In this document: in pieces, positions 1 to 7,900 of the stretch | Layout: every line of letters starts with the position of its first letter | How positions within the stretch are numbered: the stretch's first letter is position 1 | DNA from: Cyanobacteria bacterium UBA11153 | GTDB taxonomy: Bacteria; Cyanobacteriota; Cyanobacteriia; Cyanobacteriales; Coleofasciculaceae | Direction: 5' to 3' | Length of the DNA: 10,274 nucleotides | Assembly (NCBI GenBank): GCA_003511885.1 | Contig: DOIX01000331.1 | Span: forward strand, 32,602 to 42,875 | The notes under the pieces: model-generated | The model's database searches: none | What the model saw: the letters and a program-made list of their open reading frames with translations, nothing else | What the model was told of the DNA's origin: nothing | Made by a program: the position numbers and the translations under genes

Positions 1-93
1 TGGATATCCCTTATGCTTCGCCCTGCCCCGACAGGTAAGCCATAATTTATATTTTGGAGATGTCTAATAGAGTCAACACCCCATATTTAAGCC
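1..93. other. Left-edge spacer downstream of the Uma2 gene
   Basis: This short stretch follows the TGA stop of the minus-strand Uma2 gene. I see no convincing gene or intrinsic terminator. The only structure is a weak CCTG...CAGG pairing near 17-36. Confidence 0.4.
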
Positions 94-666
94 TCATACC
101 AACCCAGGCACTTTGCGATAGATATCCTCAATCGAACCGCGATAATTCACACTCCGAAACTCCACTTCATCCCCCACTTCATATATTTGTTCCCTCCAAA
201 CCCCCGACTCCTCACGACGATAACATTCAATTTTTATCTGGTTTTGGTGAATAAGAATATACTCTTGTAAAGTAGGACAGGTTTGATAATCAGTGAATTT
301 CTCACCTCTATCAAAAGCTTCCGTCGATTTCGATAACACCTCAATTACAAGGAGGGGATAGAGAATAAAATCATCGGTATTATTAATCTCCCTTTCATCA
401 CAGACAACCGCAATATCTGGATAATAATAACAATTCGCTTCAGACAATCTCACCTTAATATCTGAAGTTAAAACAAGACATGGGCTATTTGCGAGATGAA
501 TATTTAACAAGGTTGCTAAATTTGTCCCCAAAACGATATGAGGCTTCTTCGCCCCCGCCATTGCATAAACTTCTCCCCGTCGATATTCATGCTTGATGGG
601 GCTGACTCTCTCCCCTTCTAGATAGATTTCTGGAGATATATAAAAAAATTGCCGATTTGTTACCAT
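94..666 (-). CDS. Uma2 family (DUF820) putative restriction-endonuclease-fold protein
   Basis: The 190-aa product has the layout of the Uma2/DUF820 family, which is heavily expanded in cyanobacteria and has a PD-(D/E)XK nuclease-like fold. Visible landmarks are an N-terminal KHEYRRGEVYAMAGA segment (residues 25-39), YYPDIAVVCD with the acidic D84, and PLLVIEVLSKSTEAFDRGEK (104-123) with E109 as the second acidic residue and K123 in the usual DRGEKF block. Most relatives have Pro where K113 sits (EVLSPST). Length is normal for the family, so the gene appears intact. The start is the only ATG/GTG/TTG available before an in-frame upstream TAG. No good Shine-Dalgarno precedes it: an AGGAAAGG lies about 24 bases upstream, too far to be ideal, so translation may be weak. 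The gene lies 155 bases downstream of dnaK on the same strand, behind two strong hairpins, so it is probably expressed separately. Its biological role is unknown. Confidence 0.85.
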   Translation of the reverse strand: MVTNRQFFYISPEIYLEGERVSPIKHEYRRGEVYAMAGAKKPHIVLGTNLATLLNIHLANSPCLVLTSDIKVRLSEANCYYYPDIAVVCDEREINNTDDFILYPLLVIEVLSKSTEAFDRGEKFTDYQTCPTLQEYILIHQNQIKIECYRREESGVWREQIYEVGDEVEFRSVNYRGSIEDIYRKVPGLV

Positions 667-739
667 AATTGATGCGGTGGCTTTCGACCTTTCCTAAGTA
701 CCCATCTGGATTCAATTATACTTTACCTTACCGATAGAT

Positions 740-826
740 ACTCCCCTCGCCTTCCAGCAGAGGGGCAAGGGGAGAGGTGAATTACTCCCCTCGCCTGTCA
801 GGAGAGGGGCAGGGGGAGAGGTTACT
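740..826. repeat. Two 44-bp imperfect tandem repeats, each forming a C/G-rich hairpin after dnaK
   Basis: Two units (740-783 and 784-826) both begin ACTCCCCTCGCC and continue as close copies. Each folds on itself. In unit 1, CTCCCCTCGCC (741-751) faces GGCAAGGGGAG (764-774), which pairs over 11 positions with one G-U type wobble on the minus-strand RNA. In unit 2, 785-795 faces 808-818 with two imperfect positions. The second unit abuts and overlaps the dnaK stop codon (822-824), so both hairpins lie at the 3' end of the dnaK transcript. They may slow or stop transcription or protect the 3' end, but no U-tract follows, so they are not a textbook intrinsic terminator. C/G-rich spacer repeats of this look are widespread in cyanobacterial genomes. 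Confidence 0.7.
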
Positions 827-2729
827 TAGTTTCCGAGAATTCGGCATCAATTACATCATCGCTACCGCTGGAAGTGGAAGCACCACCACTAGGACCAGCA
901 CCAGGGGCTGCACCATCAGGAGTACCGCCAGCTTGTTGATATAGATTAGCGCTGATTCCGTAGAGGGCTTGTTGCAATTCAGGAGTGAGAGTTTTGATTT
1001 TCTCATCATCTTCTTTTTGAACTGCATCGCGCAAATCTTTGATCAATCCTTCTACTTTAGTTTTATCAGCAGCGGGGACTTTATCGCCGAGTTCGCTAAT
1101 TTGTTTTTCGGCTTGATAGGTGAGGGAGTCAGCTTGGTTTTTGCGATCGATTTTTTCGCGACGATCTTTATCAGCAGAGGCATTGGCTTCGGCTTCTTTA
1201 ACCATCCGTTCGACTTCGTTTTGCGGTAGGGTAGAAGCACCAGTAATGCTGATAGATTGTTCTTTTCCAGTGCCTTTATCCTTTGCCATGACGTTAAGGA
1301 TACCGTTAGCATCGATATCGAAAGTCACTTCAATTTGAGGAACGCCACGGGGTGCAGGTGGGATACCATCTAAGCGGAAAGTTCCCAAACTCTTGTTATC
1401 GTTAGACATTTCTCGTTCCCCTTGGAGAACGTGAATTTCTACGTTGGTTTGTCCGTCTACCGCAGTAGAGAAGGTTTCGGATTTCTTGGTAGGAATAGTG
1501 GTGTTGCGGGGGATAATTTTGGTCATGACACCACCCAAGGTTTCCACACCCAAAGATAGGGGAGTAACGTCGAGGAGGAGGATGTCTTTGACTTCACCAG
1601 CGAGAACGCCTGCTTGAATCGCTGCACCAACAGCAACCACTTCATCGGGGTTGACGCTTTGGTTAGGATCTTTTCCTAATACCCGTTTGACTATTTCTTG
1701 AACGGCGGGAATCCGAGTGGAACCTCCCACTAATACCACTTCATCAATGGCACTTTTATCAATTTTAGCATCGCGGACGGCATTCTCAACTGGGATGCGA
1801 CAACGATCGATTAAATCGGCACAAATTTCTTCAAATTTACCCCGCGTTAAGGTAGTATCCAGGTGTTTGGGACCATCTTGGGTAGCGGTGATGAAGGGGA
1901 GGTTAATTTCGGCTTGGGTAACGCTAGAAAGTTCAATTTTGGCTTTTTCTGCTGCTTCGGTTAAGCGTTGTAATGCTTGTTTGTCTTTCCGGAGGTCAAT
2001 TCCTTCCGCTTTTTGGAATTCTGCGGCTAAGAAATCCACAATTTTTTTATCAAAATCGTCACCGCCAAGGTGGGTATCGCCGGAAGTTGCTAATACTTCA
2101 AATACGCCATCTCCTACTTCGAGGATGGATACGTCGAATGTACCACCACCTAAGTCAAAAACGATAATAGTTTCGTTACTTTTCTTATCTAAACCGTAAG
2201 CCAGAGATGCAGCGGTAGGTTCGTTAATAATCCGTAATACTTCCACGCCCGCAATTTTACCAGCATCTTTGGTGGCTTGGCGCTGGGAGTCATTGAAGTA
2301 GGCGGGAACAGTAATTACGGCTTGAGTTACGGTTTCGCCAAGGTATTTACTGGCATCTTCTACTAGTTTGCGGAGGACTTGGGCAGAAATTTCTTCGGGG
2401 GCAAATTGCTTCCCTTGAGCAGCACAGTCAATTTTGACATTTTCGCCTACTTTGAGGACTTTGTAAGCTACTTCGGTAGCTTCGTGAGTAATTTCGTTAT
2501 ATTTGCGTCCAATGAAGCGTTTGACGGAGTAGAAGGTGTTTTCGGGGTTCATCACTGCTTGACGCTTGGCGATTTGTCCGACGAGGCGATCGCCATTTTT
2601 GGCGTAAGCTACTACAGAGGGGGTGGTTCTAAATCCTTCGGCGTTAGCGATGACGGTGGGTTTACCGCCTTCCATCACGGCGACGCAGGAGTTTGTCGTA
2701 CCTAAGTCAATGCCAACAACTTTTGCCAT
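822..2729 (-). CDS. dnaK: Hsp70 chaperone DnaK (cyanobacterial DnaK2 type)
   Basis: This is a complete 635-aa Hsp70, an ATP-driven cytosolic chaperone that binds exposed hydrophobic peptides and works with DnaJ and GrpE. The nucleotide-binding domain shows GIDLGTTNS (6-14), the catalytic K70, [10 protein letters not shown] (191-200, with T197) and [14 protein letters not shown] (331-344). The hydrophobic interdomain linker and first substrate-domain strand follow as [16 protein letters not shown] (382-397). The lid ends in a Gly/Ala/Pro/Ser-rich tail and the conserved acidic end DDVIDAEF. Length and tail fit the essential DnaK2 class better than the longer DnaK1 and DnaK3 paralogues of cyanobacteria. 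The ATG has GGAAG (2736-2740) six bases upstream. No dnaJ or grpE lies alongside. I see no CIRCE operator (TTAGCACTC-N9-GAGTGCTAA) in the upstream spacer, so HrcA control is not supported. HIP1 occurs once inside the gene (2586-2593). Confidence 0.98.
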   Translation of the reverse strand: MAKVVGIDLGTTNSCVAVMEGGKPTVIANAEGFRTTPSVVAYAKNGDRLVGQIAKRQAVMNPENTFYSVKRFIGRKYNEITHEATEVAYKVLKVGENVKIDCAAQGKQFAPEEISAQVLRKLVEDASKYLGETVTQAVITVPAYFNDSQRQATKDAGKIAGVEVLRIINEPTAASLAYGLDKKSNETIIVFDLGGGTFDVSILEVGDGVFEVLATSGDTHLGGDDFDKKIVDFLAAEFQKAEGIDLRKDKQALQRLTEAAEKAKIELSSVTQAEINLPFITATQDGPKHLDTTLTRGKFEEICADLIDRCRIPVENAVRDAKIDKSAIDEVVLVGGSTRIPAVQEIVKRVLGKDPNQSVNPDEVVAVGAAIQAGVLAGEVKDILLLDVTPLSLGVETLGGVMTKIIPRNTTIPTKKSETFSTAVDGQTNVEIHVLQGEREMSNDNKSLGTFRLDGIPPAPRGVPQIEVTFDIDANGILNVMAKDKGTGKEQSISITGASTLPQNEVERMVKEAEANASADKDRREKIDRKNQADSLTYQAEKQISELGDKVPAADKTKVEGLIKDLRDAVQKEDDEKIKTLTPELQQALYGISANLYQQAGGTPDGAAPGAGPSGGASTSSGSDDVIDAEFSETK

Positions 2730-2824
2730 AATAGTCTTCCAGGATTGTTTAACTAAAAATAGGGGTGGGGTAAGGGCGGTTTAAAATTTAACCATCCAAG
2801 GGGTAGGAAATCGCTGTATTATGT

Positions 2825-2838
2825 GGCGCTCAAGCGCC
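2825..2838. repeat. Short hairpin repeat GGCGCTCAAGCGCC
   Basis: GGCGC pairs with GCGCC around a TCAA tetraloop, followed by TACTACGAAC. Hairpins of this form (GGCGCTnnAGCGCC next to TAGTAG/CTACTA) recur in cyanobacterial spacers, so it is more likely a dispersed repeat than a dnaK-specific element. It sits about 100 bases upstream of the dnaK start. Confidence 0.45.
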
Positions 2839-2893
2839 TACTACGAACGGGCTACTCACTCTCTACATATATTGAATGCCGTTGGTCTATCTC

Positions 2894-3016
2894 ATGAATG
2901 GGTATTTTCCGAACATGAGAGGACGGTTGTATCGGCTTTCTGCTGCTCTGCTAGTGGGGCAATCGGCTCAAGCTGGTGCTGGAGACGCGATCGCGTTTAC
3001 TCTGTCTAATGTATGA
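2894..3016 (+). CDS. Possible 40-aa secretory-leader-like small ORF or gene remnant
   Basis: An ATG frame of 40 codons ends at TGA 3014-3016. The peptide has a basic stretch (MRGRLYR, residues 8-14) followed by a small hydrophobic run (LSAALLVGQSAQAGA, about 15-29) with an Ala-x-Ala type cleavage site. This is the arrangement of a Sec signal peptide. It continues as GDAIAFTLSNV and stops. The frame stays open for only 12 more codons after the stop. No good Shine-Dalgarno precedes either Met. It could be the 5' stump of a lost secreted-protein gene or a chance frame. The HIP1 palindrome lies inside it. There is no family match I can name. Confidence 0.2.
   Translation: MNGYFPNMRGRLYRLSAALLVGQSAQAGAGDAIAFTLSNV
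2985..2996. repeat. HIP1 octamer inside a 12-bp perfect palindrome
   Basis: ACGCGATCGCGT is a perfect palindrome containing GCGATCGC, the highly iterated palindrome of cyanobacterial genomes. Other full HIP1 copies in the window begin at 2586, 3407, 4231, 4612, 5574, 5930, 8362 and 9158. Nine copies of an 8-mer in about 10 kb is far above the roughly 0.16 expected from equal base use. Confidence 0.9.
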
Positions 3017-3079
3017 AAATCTGTGGCTTTGAGTATTGGTGTGAACCGTATCTGACTAGGTGTATTTGCCGTCTGAGAG

Positions 3080-3100
3080 ACTGGGGACTGGGGACTAGGG
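3080..3100. repeat. STRR heptamer array (CCCCRRT type)
   Basis: Three contiguous 7-base units are ACTGGGG, ACTGGGG and ACTAGGG. On the minus strand they read CCCCAGT twice plus a degenerate CCCTAGT, matching the CCCCRRT short tandemly repeated repetitive sequences known from filamentous cyanobacteria. The array is short and lies between the reductase and dnaK. Confidence 0.75.
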
Positions 3101-3120
3101 TAGAAATAATCGGGTATACC

Positions 3121-3153
3121 TGAGTTCGGAGTTCTGAGTTCGGAGTTCTGAGT
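3121..3153. repeat. 14-bp tandem repeat, 2.4 copies
   Basis: The unit TGAGTTCGGAGTTC occurs at 3121-3134 and 3135-3148, followed by a partial TGAGT. The two full copies are identical. It belongs to the ACTCCGAACTC-type low-complexity spacers often seen in cyanobacteria. Confidence 0.85.
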
Positions 3154-3155
3154 AT

Positions 3156-3172
3156 GCGCTTCGCGCTTCGCC
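3156..3172. repeat. GCGCTTC heptamer pair
   Basis: GCGCTTC is repeated exactly at 3156-3162 and 3163-3169, followed by GCC. It is a third, unrelated heptamer unit within 95 bases of the other two arrays. Confidence 0.6.
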
Positions 3173-3331
3173 AACGGAGTTCGATGTTTTCCCTTGACTT
3201 TTTTCATGATAGTTACCACGCATTTGGCTCGTAATATCGATTTCTTGCCTATTCTTGGTACTTTTCACTAACTGATACAGAGCTTTTCGCTAATTGCCGT
3301 CAAGGTTTCAGCTTTATACAGCAAGCCCTAA

Positions 3332-4351
3332 TTATCGCCGATATTCGTCTCCGCAATCGCCGATTAGTTGATATAAGTCTCGTGATTTGAGGGATACTTG
3401 ATGAATGCGATCGCAATCTTCTCTATCCAAGCTAAAATCAAATACTTTCCCGTTATCCTCCAAGTGTTCCGATACTCCTAGCCTTGCGCCAATAATCGCA
3501 CCGCCCACTGTTGGTTTGTCTAATATATATTTGGTGGCGATGTTGGAGATACTGACCCTATGTTTGGTGGCAATTTCATTAAGGATCGTTAGTAATTCTT
3601 GGAATAAGCTCCAGCCTCCCCAACCATCTACCATATTTTTATATTTTCGCAAGCTGGCGGTAGCAAGTTCGCTGCCACGGGGTTCAGTTTTTCCTAAATA
3701 TTTCTCGGAAAGTAAGCCACCACAAAGGCTGCCGTAGGTGAAAAGCTTGATATCGTTTTCCTGACAAAATTTGACCATATTCACTTCGGGACGGCGGTCA
3801 ATTATGGAGTATTGTACTTGATTGGAGATAATTTTGATTCCGGCATCGGTAATTATTTTTAAATGTTCGGTATCGAAGTTGGTTAAGGCTAGATGCTTGA
3901 TTTTCCCTTCTTGTTGCAGGTCTGCCATATACTTGAGAGCATCTAGATAGTTTGGATCTCGATATTCCCACCAGTGGAATTGCATTAAATCTAGGCTATC
4001 TACTCCCATCCGTTGACGGGAAATATCGATATTATGTTCGACTATTTCTCTGGTCATTTTACCTGGTCTGGGTACCCATTTGGTAAAAGCTTGGAGGTTT
4101 GCTAAGGCTTCTTCCCCTCGATTGGCAGTTAGTTGACGGCGGAATTCGCCAATGAAATCTTCCGCTGGGCCATAATGATCCGCTAAGTCCCAAGTTGTAA
4201 AGCCTCTATCGAGATAATTAAACATGGTTGCGATCGCTCTTTTGGGTTCTATCCTTCCGTGTGCCCCAGATACTTGCCACATCCCGTTTAACAGGCGACA
4301 GATATTTAAGTCTGAGGTAATTTGCAGTCGGCTTGATGGCGGCAGATTCAT
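3332..4351 (-). CDS. Aldo/keto reductase family protein
   Basis: The 339-aa product is a complete aldo/keto reductase, an (alpha/beta)8-barrel that uses NAD(P)H to reduce aldehydes or ketones. The catalytic tetrad can be read as D55 and Y60 (WDLADHYGPAEDFIG), K91 (FTKWVPRPG) and H126 (LMQFHWWEY). The C-terminal cofactor-binding stretch is GGAIIGARLGVSEHLEDN, about residues 290-310. The N-terminal NGMWQVSGAHG segment and the ADHYGPAE block fit a cyanobacterial and plastid-type subgroup, but the substrate cannot be read from sequence. The ATG at 4351 follows two overlapping GGAA motifs in the preceding 11 bases, giving a weak ribosome site. An extended -10 promoter candidate lies about 40 bases upstream. 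The gene is transcribed away from nifJ and ends 602 bases before dnaK. Confidence 0.93.
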   Translation of the reverse strand: MNLPPSSRLQITSDLNICRLLNGMWQVSGAHGRIEPKRAIATMFNYLDRGFTTWDLADHYGPAEDFIGEFRRQLTANRGEEALANLQAFTKWVPRPGKMTREIVEHNIDISRQRMGVDSLDLMQFHWWEYRDPNYLDALKYMADLQQEGKIKHLALTNFDTEHLKIITDAGIKIISNQVQYSIIDRRPEVNMVKFCQENDIKLFTYGSLCGGLLSEKYLGKTEPRGSELATASLRKYKNMVDGWGGWSLFQELLTILNEIATKHRVSISNIATKYILDKPTVGGAIIGARLGVSEHLEDNGKVFDFSLDREDCDRIHQVSLKSRDLYQLIGDCGDEYRR

Positions 4352-4389
4352 TTTCCAATTCCAGTCTTGTCTGTGAGTTTTGTTGGTTA

Positions 4390-4398
4390 ATTATAACA
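4390..4398 (-). promoter_or_regulatory. Extended -10 promoter candidate for the aldo/keto reductase
   Basis: The minus strand reads TGTTATAAT: a perfect TATAAT (4395-4390) preceded by TG and one base, which is the extended -10 form. The -35 position is weak (TATTCT at 17 bases), which extended -10 promoters tolerate. Transcription would start near 4383, giving a leader of about 32 bases. Confidence 0.45.
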
Positions 4399-4530
4399 AA
4401 AGTTTACAAAACAGAATAGTTCTTAACGACCAGCCATAACCTTCGGGTAGGCTGTCCCCACAATCGCTGAAAAAGCCGATCTTTACGTTGGTAAGGACTG
4501 TTTCTCATAGATCTTCCTGAGAGACTTGCT

Positions 4531-4592
4531 AATTTTTTTGAATTTATTTAACAAAAAATTATTGCCTAGATCGGATAATTGTGTTAGATAAT
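4531..4592 (+). promoter_or_regulatory. Distal nifJ promoter candidate with upstream A/T tract
   Basis: TTGCCT (4562-4567) and TAGATA (4585-4590) are separated by 17 bases. An A/T-rich tract at 4531-4561, resembling an UP element and also a weak hairpin, directly precedes them. Transcription would start near 4597, giving a nifJ leader of about 364 bases that includes the palindrome and the hexapeptide frame. Confidence 0.35.
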
Positions 4593-4657
4593 AGAACTAT
4601 GAAGGGATGAAGCGATCGCAAACAATCTCTCTCTCAAGTTGGTGGTAATCTCTCAAG

Positions 4658-4695
4658 AGGAGGTGGCTAATCCCTTGTATAGATTGAAGGGCTAA
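4658..4695 (+). CDS. Possible 6-aa leader peptide with a perfect Shine-Dalgarno
   Basis: AGGAGGTG (4658-4665), complementary over 8 bases to the usual anti-Shine-Dalgarno CACCTCCT, lies nine bases before a TTG (4675). That TTG opens the frame M-Y-R-L-K-G and ends at TAA 4693-4695, directly abutting the palindrome at 4696. This is the strongest ribosome site in the window and no other gene uses it. It may be a leader peptide, a ribosome standby site or chance. Confidence 0.2.
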
Positions 4696-4725
4696 AACAA
4701 CATTGATGTTGTTCAAAGATTGAAG
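4681..4725. promoter_or_regulatory. 18-base palindrome flanked by 9-base direct repeats upstream of nifJ
   Basis: AACAACAT (4696-4703), TG, ATGTTGTT (4706-4713) form a perfect inverted repeat. Identical AGATTGAAG copies lie on both sides (4681-4689 and 4717-4725), at gaps of 6 and 3 bases. The symmetry suits a dimeric DNA-binding regulator. As RNA it gives only an A-U-rich 7-bp stem with a TTGA loop. It sits about 250 bases upstream of the nifJ ATG, between the two promoter candidates. Confidence 0.45.
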
Positions 4726-4861
4726 ATATGTCAGGAATTCTTGTCAGATCTAATTCTTGGGCAGATGCAGAGTTTAGTTTTTAACGGAAAGAGCGCAACG
4801 AGGGGGGCAAAAGACGCAAAGTTTTTTGAGATGAATTTGTGGGAGGGTGTAGTGATAAGAC

Positions 4862-4890
4862 TTGACAATAATCTGTCGCTCGTGTAAGAA
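4862..4890 (+). promoter_or_regulatory. Proximal nifJ promoter candidate
   Basis: A perfect TTGACA (4862-4867) is followed after 17 bases by TAAGAA (4885-4890), a poor -10. The start would lie near 4897, giving a leader of about 64 bases. TTGACA overlaps a GACA-N6-TGTC inverted repeat (4864-4877), a possible operator. Confidence 0.4.
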
Positions 4891-4960
4891 AACCGCCCAG
4901 TCCATGTTCTTTTTATTTTGATCTTTGTCACTCTTAAAAATTATCCAAAGGCTTGAAATT

Positions 4961-7900
4961 ATGAATAAGAGAACTATTGCCACTTTAGATGCTAATGAGG
5001 CAGTTGCTTGGGTTGCTTATCGACTGAATGAAGTTATTGCTATTTATCCCATTACTCCAGCTTCTCCAATGGGAGAATGGGCTGATGCTTGGGCTTCAGA
5101 AGGGAAATTGAATATTTGGGGAACTCTGCCTTCGGTAATAGAAATGCAGAGTGAAGGTGGGGCGGCTGGTGTAGTTCATGGTGCTTTACAAACGGGGGCT
5201 TTGACTACTACTTTCACGGCTTCTCAGGGATTATTATTAATGATTCCTAATCTGTATAAAATTGCTGGGGAATTGACTTCGGCAGTGATACATGTAGCGG
5301 CGAGATCCCTTGCAGCACAAGGTTTGTCTATTTTTGGCGATCATCAAGATGTGATGGCTTGTCGGAGTACGGGATGGGGAATGTTGGCTTCGGCTTCGGT
5401 GCAGGAAGCCCATGATTTTGCTTTAATTGCTCAGGCTGCTACTTTGAAAGCGCGGGTGCCTTTTCTTCATTTCTTTGATGGTTTCCGGACTTCTCATGAA
5501 GTACAAAAAATCGAGTTACTGTCAGAAGATGATTTGCGGGCGACGATAGATGATGAGCTAATTATGGCACATCGCGATCGCGCTTTGTCTCCGGATCGTC
5601 CTGTACTCCGTGGCACAGCTCAGAATCCGGATATTTATTTCCAGGCGAGAGAGACTGTTAATCCTTTTTATCGGGATTGTCTTGATATTGTCCAGGAAAG
5701 TATGGACAAGTTTGGGCAATTGACGGGGAGGCAGTATCAACTTTTTGAATATCATGGCGCACCTGATGCGGAACGAGTCATAATTATTATGGGTTCGGGG
5801 TGTGAAACAGTTCATGAAACTGTAGACTATCTGAATCAGAATGAGGAAAAAGTGGGCGTGCTGAAAGTGCGGTTATATCGCCCATTTGATGGGAAACGGT
5901 TAGTAGCAGCATTACCGGATAGCGTAAGTGCGATCGCAATTTTGGATCGTACCAAAGAACCTGGTGCTGGTGGTGAACCTTTATATCTGGATGTTGTCTC
6001 TGCTATTCATGAAGCTAATTTTGGCGGAGATACCCATCTTAAAGCTAAAATCCAACATCTTAAATCTGTAATTGGCGGACGTTATGGGTTATCCTCTAAG
6101 GAATTTACTCCAGCAATGGTGAAAGGTATTTTTGATGCCCTGGCTGCTCCACAAACCAAACATCAATTTACGATTGGGATTAATGACGATATTAGTCATA
6201 CCAGCTTACCTTACGATCCGAATTTTTCCACGGAACCCGATAATGTGGTACGGGCAATGTTTTATGGATTGGGTTCGGATGGTACGGTGGGAGCAAATAA
6301 AAATTCGATCAAAATTATTGGCGAAGAAACGGATAACTACGCCCAAGGTTTCTTTGTCTATGATTCTAAGAAATCTGGTTCCGTTACTGTATCGCACCTT
6401 CGCTTTGGCCCCAATCCCATTCGTTCTACTTATTTAATTAGTCAAGCTAACTTTGTCGCCTGTCATCAATGGGGATTCCTCGAACAATTAGACGTACTGA
6501 CTTGTGCGGCTGATGGCTCAATATTCCTGTTAAATACTCCCTATCCACAAGATGAAGTTTGGAGTAAATTACCTCGCACTGTCCAAGAGATAATTATCGC
6601 GAAAAAGCTGAAATTATACGCAATTGATGCCACCAAAGTAGCCCTCAATAGTGGGATGGGGAGGCGGATTAATACCGTGATGCAGGTGTGCTTCTTTGCT
6701 TTAGCTAATGTCTTACCACGAGAAGAAGCCATTGCTAAAATTAAGAAGTCCATTGAAAAGACTTACGGTAAGAAAGGGGCAGAAATTGTCAAGACAAACT
6801 TAGAAGCAGTAGACAATACTCTTGCTAACTTGTACGAAGTTCAAATCCCAGCTACAGTAGACAGTACTATCGAATTGCGTCCGCCAATTCCCGATACCGC
6901 ACCCGAATTTGTCAGAGAAGTTTTGGGTAAAATGATTGCCCGTCAAGGAGATGAACTTCCTGTAAGTGCTTTGCCAGTAGATGGCACTTATCCCACAGGT
7001 ACAACTAAATGGGAAAAACGGAATATTACCTTAGAAATTCCCGTTTGGGATACCGACGTTTGCGTGCAATGCGGTAAGTGCGTGATGGTTTGTCCCCATA
7101 GTGTAATTCGGGCAAAATCTTACGACGCTCAATATCTGGAAAATGCACCAGCTACCTTTAAGTCTACCGACACCAAAGATAAGGAATTTGCGGGCGAAAA
7201 ATTCACTATTCAAGTAGCAGCCGAAGACTGCACTGGATGCGGGATTTGCGTCGATGTTTGCCCTGCCAAAAACAAAGCCCAACCCAAACTCAAAGCCATC
7301 AATATGGCACAGCAAATGCCGCTGCGGGAACAAGAAAGGGAAAATTGGGACTTCTTCCTTACCTTACCCAATCCAGATCGTCGTTTGTTACATTTAGATC
7401 GAATTCGCCAACAACAATGGCAGGAGCCTTTGTTTGAATTTGCTGGTGCATGTGCCGGATGTGGCGAGACACCATATATTAAACTAGTGACTCAGTTATT
7501 TGGAGACAGAATGGTGGTGGCAAATGCCACAGGTTGTTCCTCTATTTATGGCGGGAATATGCCCACTACCCCATGGACAAAAAATCCTGAAGGGAGGGGA
7601 CCGGCTTGGTGCAATAGTTTGTTTGAAGATAACGCCGAATTCGGTTTAGGTTTCCGAGTTTCTATCGATAAACAAACCCAATTCGCGGCAGAATTACTGC
7701 AAAAATTAGCAAGTGAAATAGGCGATAATTTAGTTACCGCTATCCTCACTGCTGAACAAAAAACCGAAGCCGATATTTGGGAACAACGGGAACGAGTTAC
7801 CCAGCTTAAGGAAAAACTGCAAAGTATCAACTCTTCAGAGTCAAAACGTCTCCTCAGTTTAGCCGACTATCTAGTTAAGAAAAGCGTCTGGATTATCGGT

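Larger units (their letters stand above)
2730..3331. other. Repeat-rich 602-base spacer between the aldo/keto reductase and dnaK
   Basis: This spacer must contain the dnaK promoter, but I cannot place it with confidence. A minus-strand CATAAT (2823-2818) has no acceptable -35 at the right distance. In order from 2730 it holds a G-run strand (2762-2779, four G tracts, the last only two long), a small hairpin repeat, a 40-codon frame with a secretory-leader look, a HIP1 palindrome, and three families of short tandem repeats. The base pattern past 3173 up to the reductase stop shows nothing I can name and no clear terminator. Confidence 0.5.
4352..4960. other. Divergent regulatory spacer between the aldo/keto reductase and nifJ
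   Basis: No protein gene is supported here. Minus-strand frames around 4731-4983 translate a GCAAAGAGCGC-like spacer repeat and look spurious. The region holds an A/T tract (4531-4561), two nifJ promoter candidates, a HIP1 site (4612-4619), a strong orphan Shine-Dalgarno with a 6-codon frame, and an 18-base palindrome. I found no NtcA site (GTA-N8-TAC) or FNR-type site (TTGAT-N4-ATCAA) by eye. Confidence 0.6.

Noticed and set aside
54..254. Plus-strand frame antisense to the Uma2 gene
   Set aside because: It is a shadow of the intact Uma2 coding region, with no domain or ribosome site.
1717..2705. Long plus-strand frames antisense to dnaK
   Set aside because: Strong codon constraint on the dnaK strand opens antisense frames; the dnaK protein is complete and conserved throughout.
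2730..2830. CIRCE heat-shock operator upstream of dnaK
   Set aside because: No TTAGCACTC/GAGTGCTAA inverted repeat is present; a GGTT-AAA/TTT-AACC pairing at 2778-2793 needs a bulge and matches no known operator.
3080..3100. G-quadruplex
   Set aside because: Only three long G runs are present, so a standard four-run quadruplex cannot form.
3080..3172. CRISPR array
   Set aside because: Units of 7 and 14 bases are contiguous with no unique spacers, and no cas genes are in view.
2968..3219. Minus-strand frame of 83 codons between the reductase and dnaK
   Set aside because: Most of it is translated tandem repeat (NSELRTPNSG, SPQSPVSQ), which is typical of chance frames in repeat spacers.
4925..4960. 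TTG start adding 12 residues to NifJ
   Set aside because: The ATG at 4961 has a well-spaced AAAGG and matches the usual family N-terminus; the extra residues are spacer sequence.
4731..4983. Minus-strand frames of 66 and 69 codons upstream of nifJ
   Set aside because: They translate a GCAAAGAGCGC/GACGCAAAG spacer repeat, overlap each other and the nifJ start, and have no ribosome site or recognisable domain.
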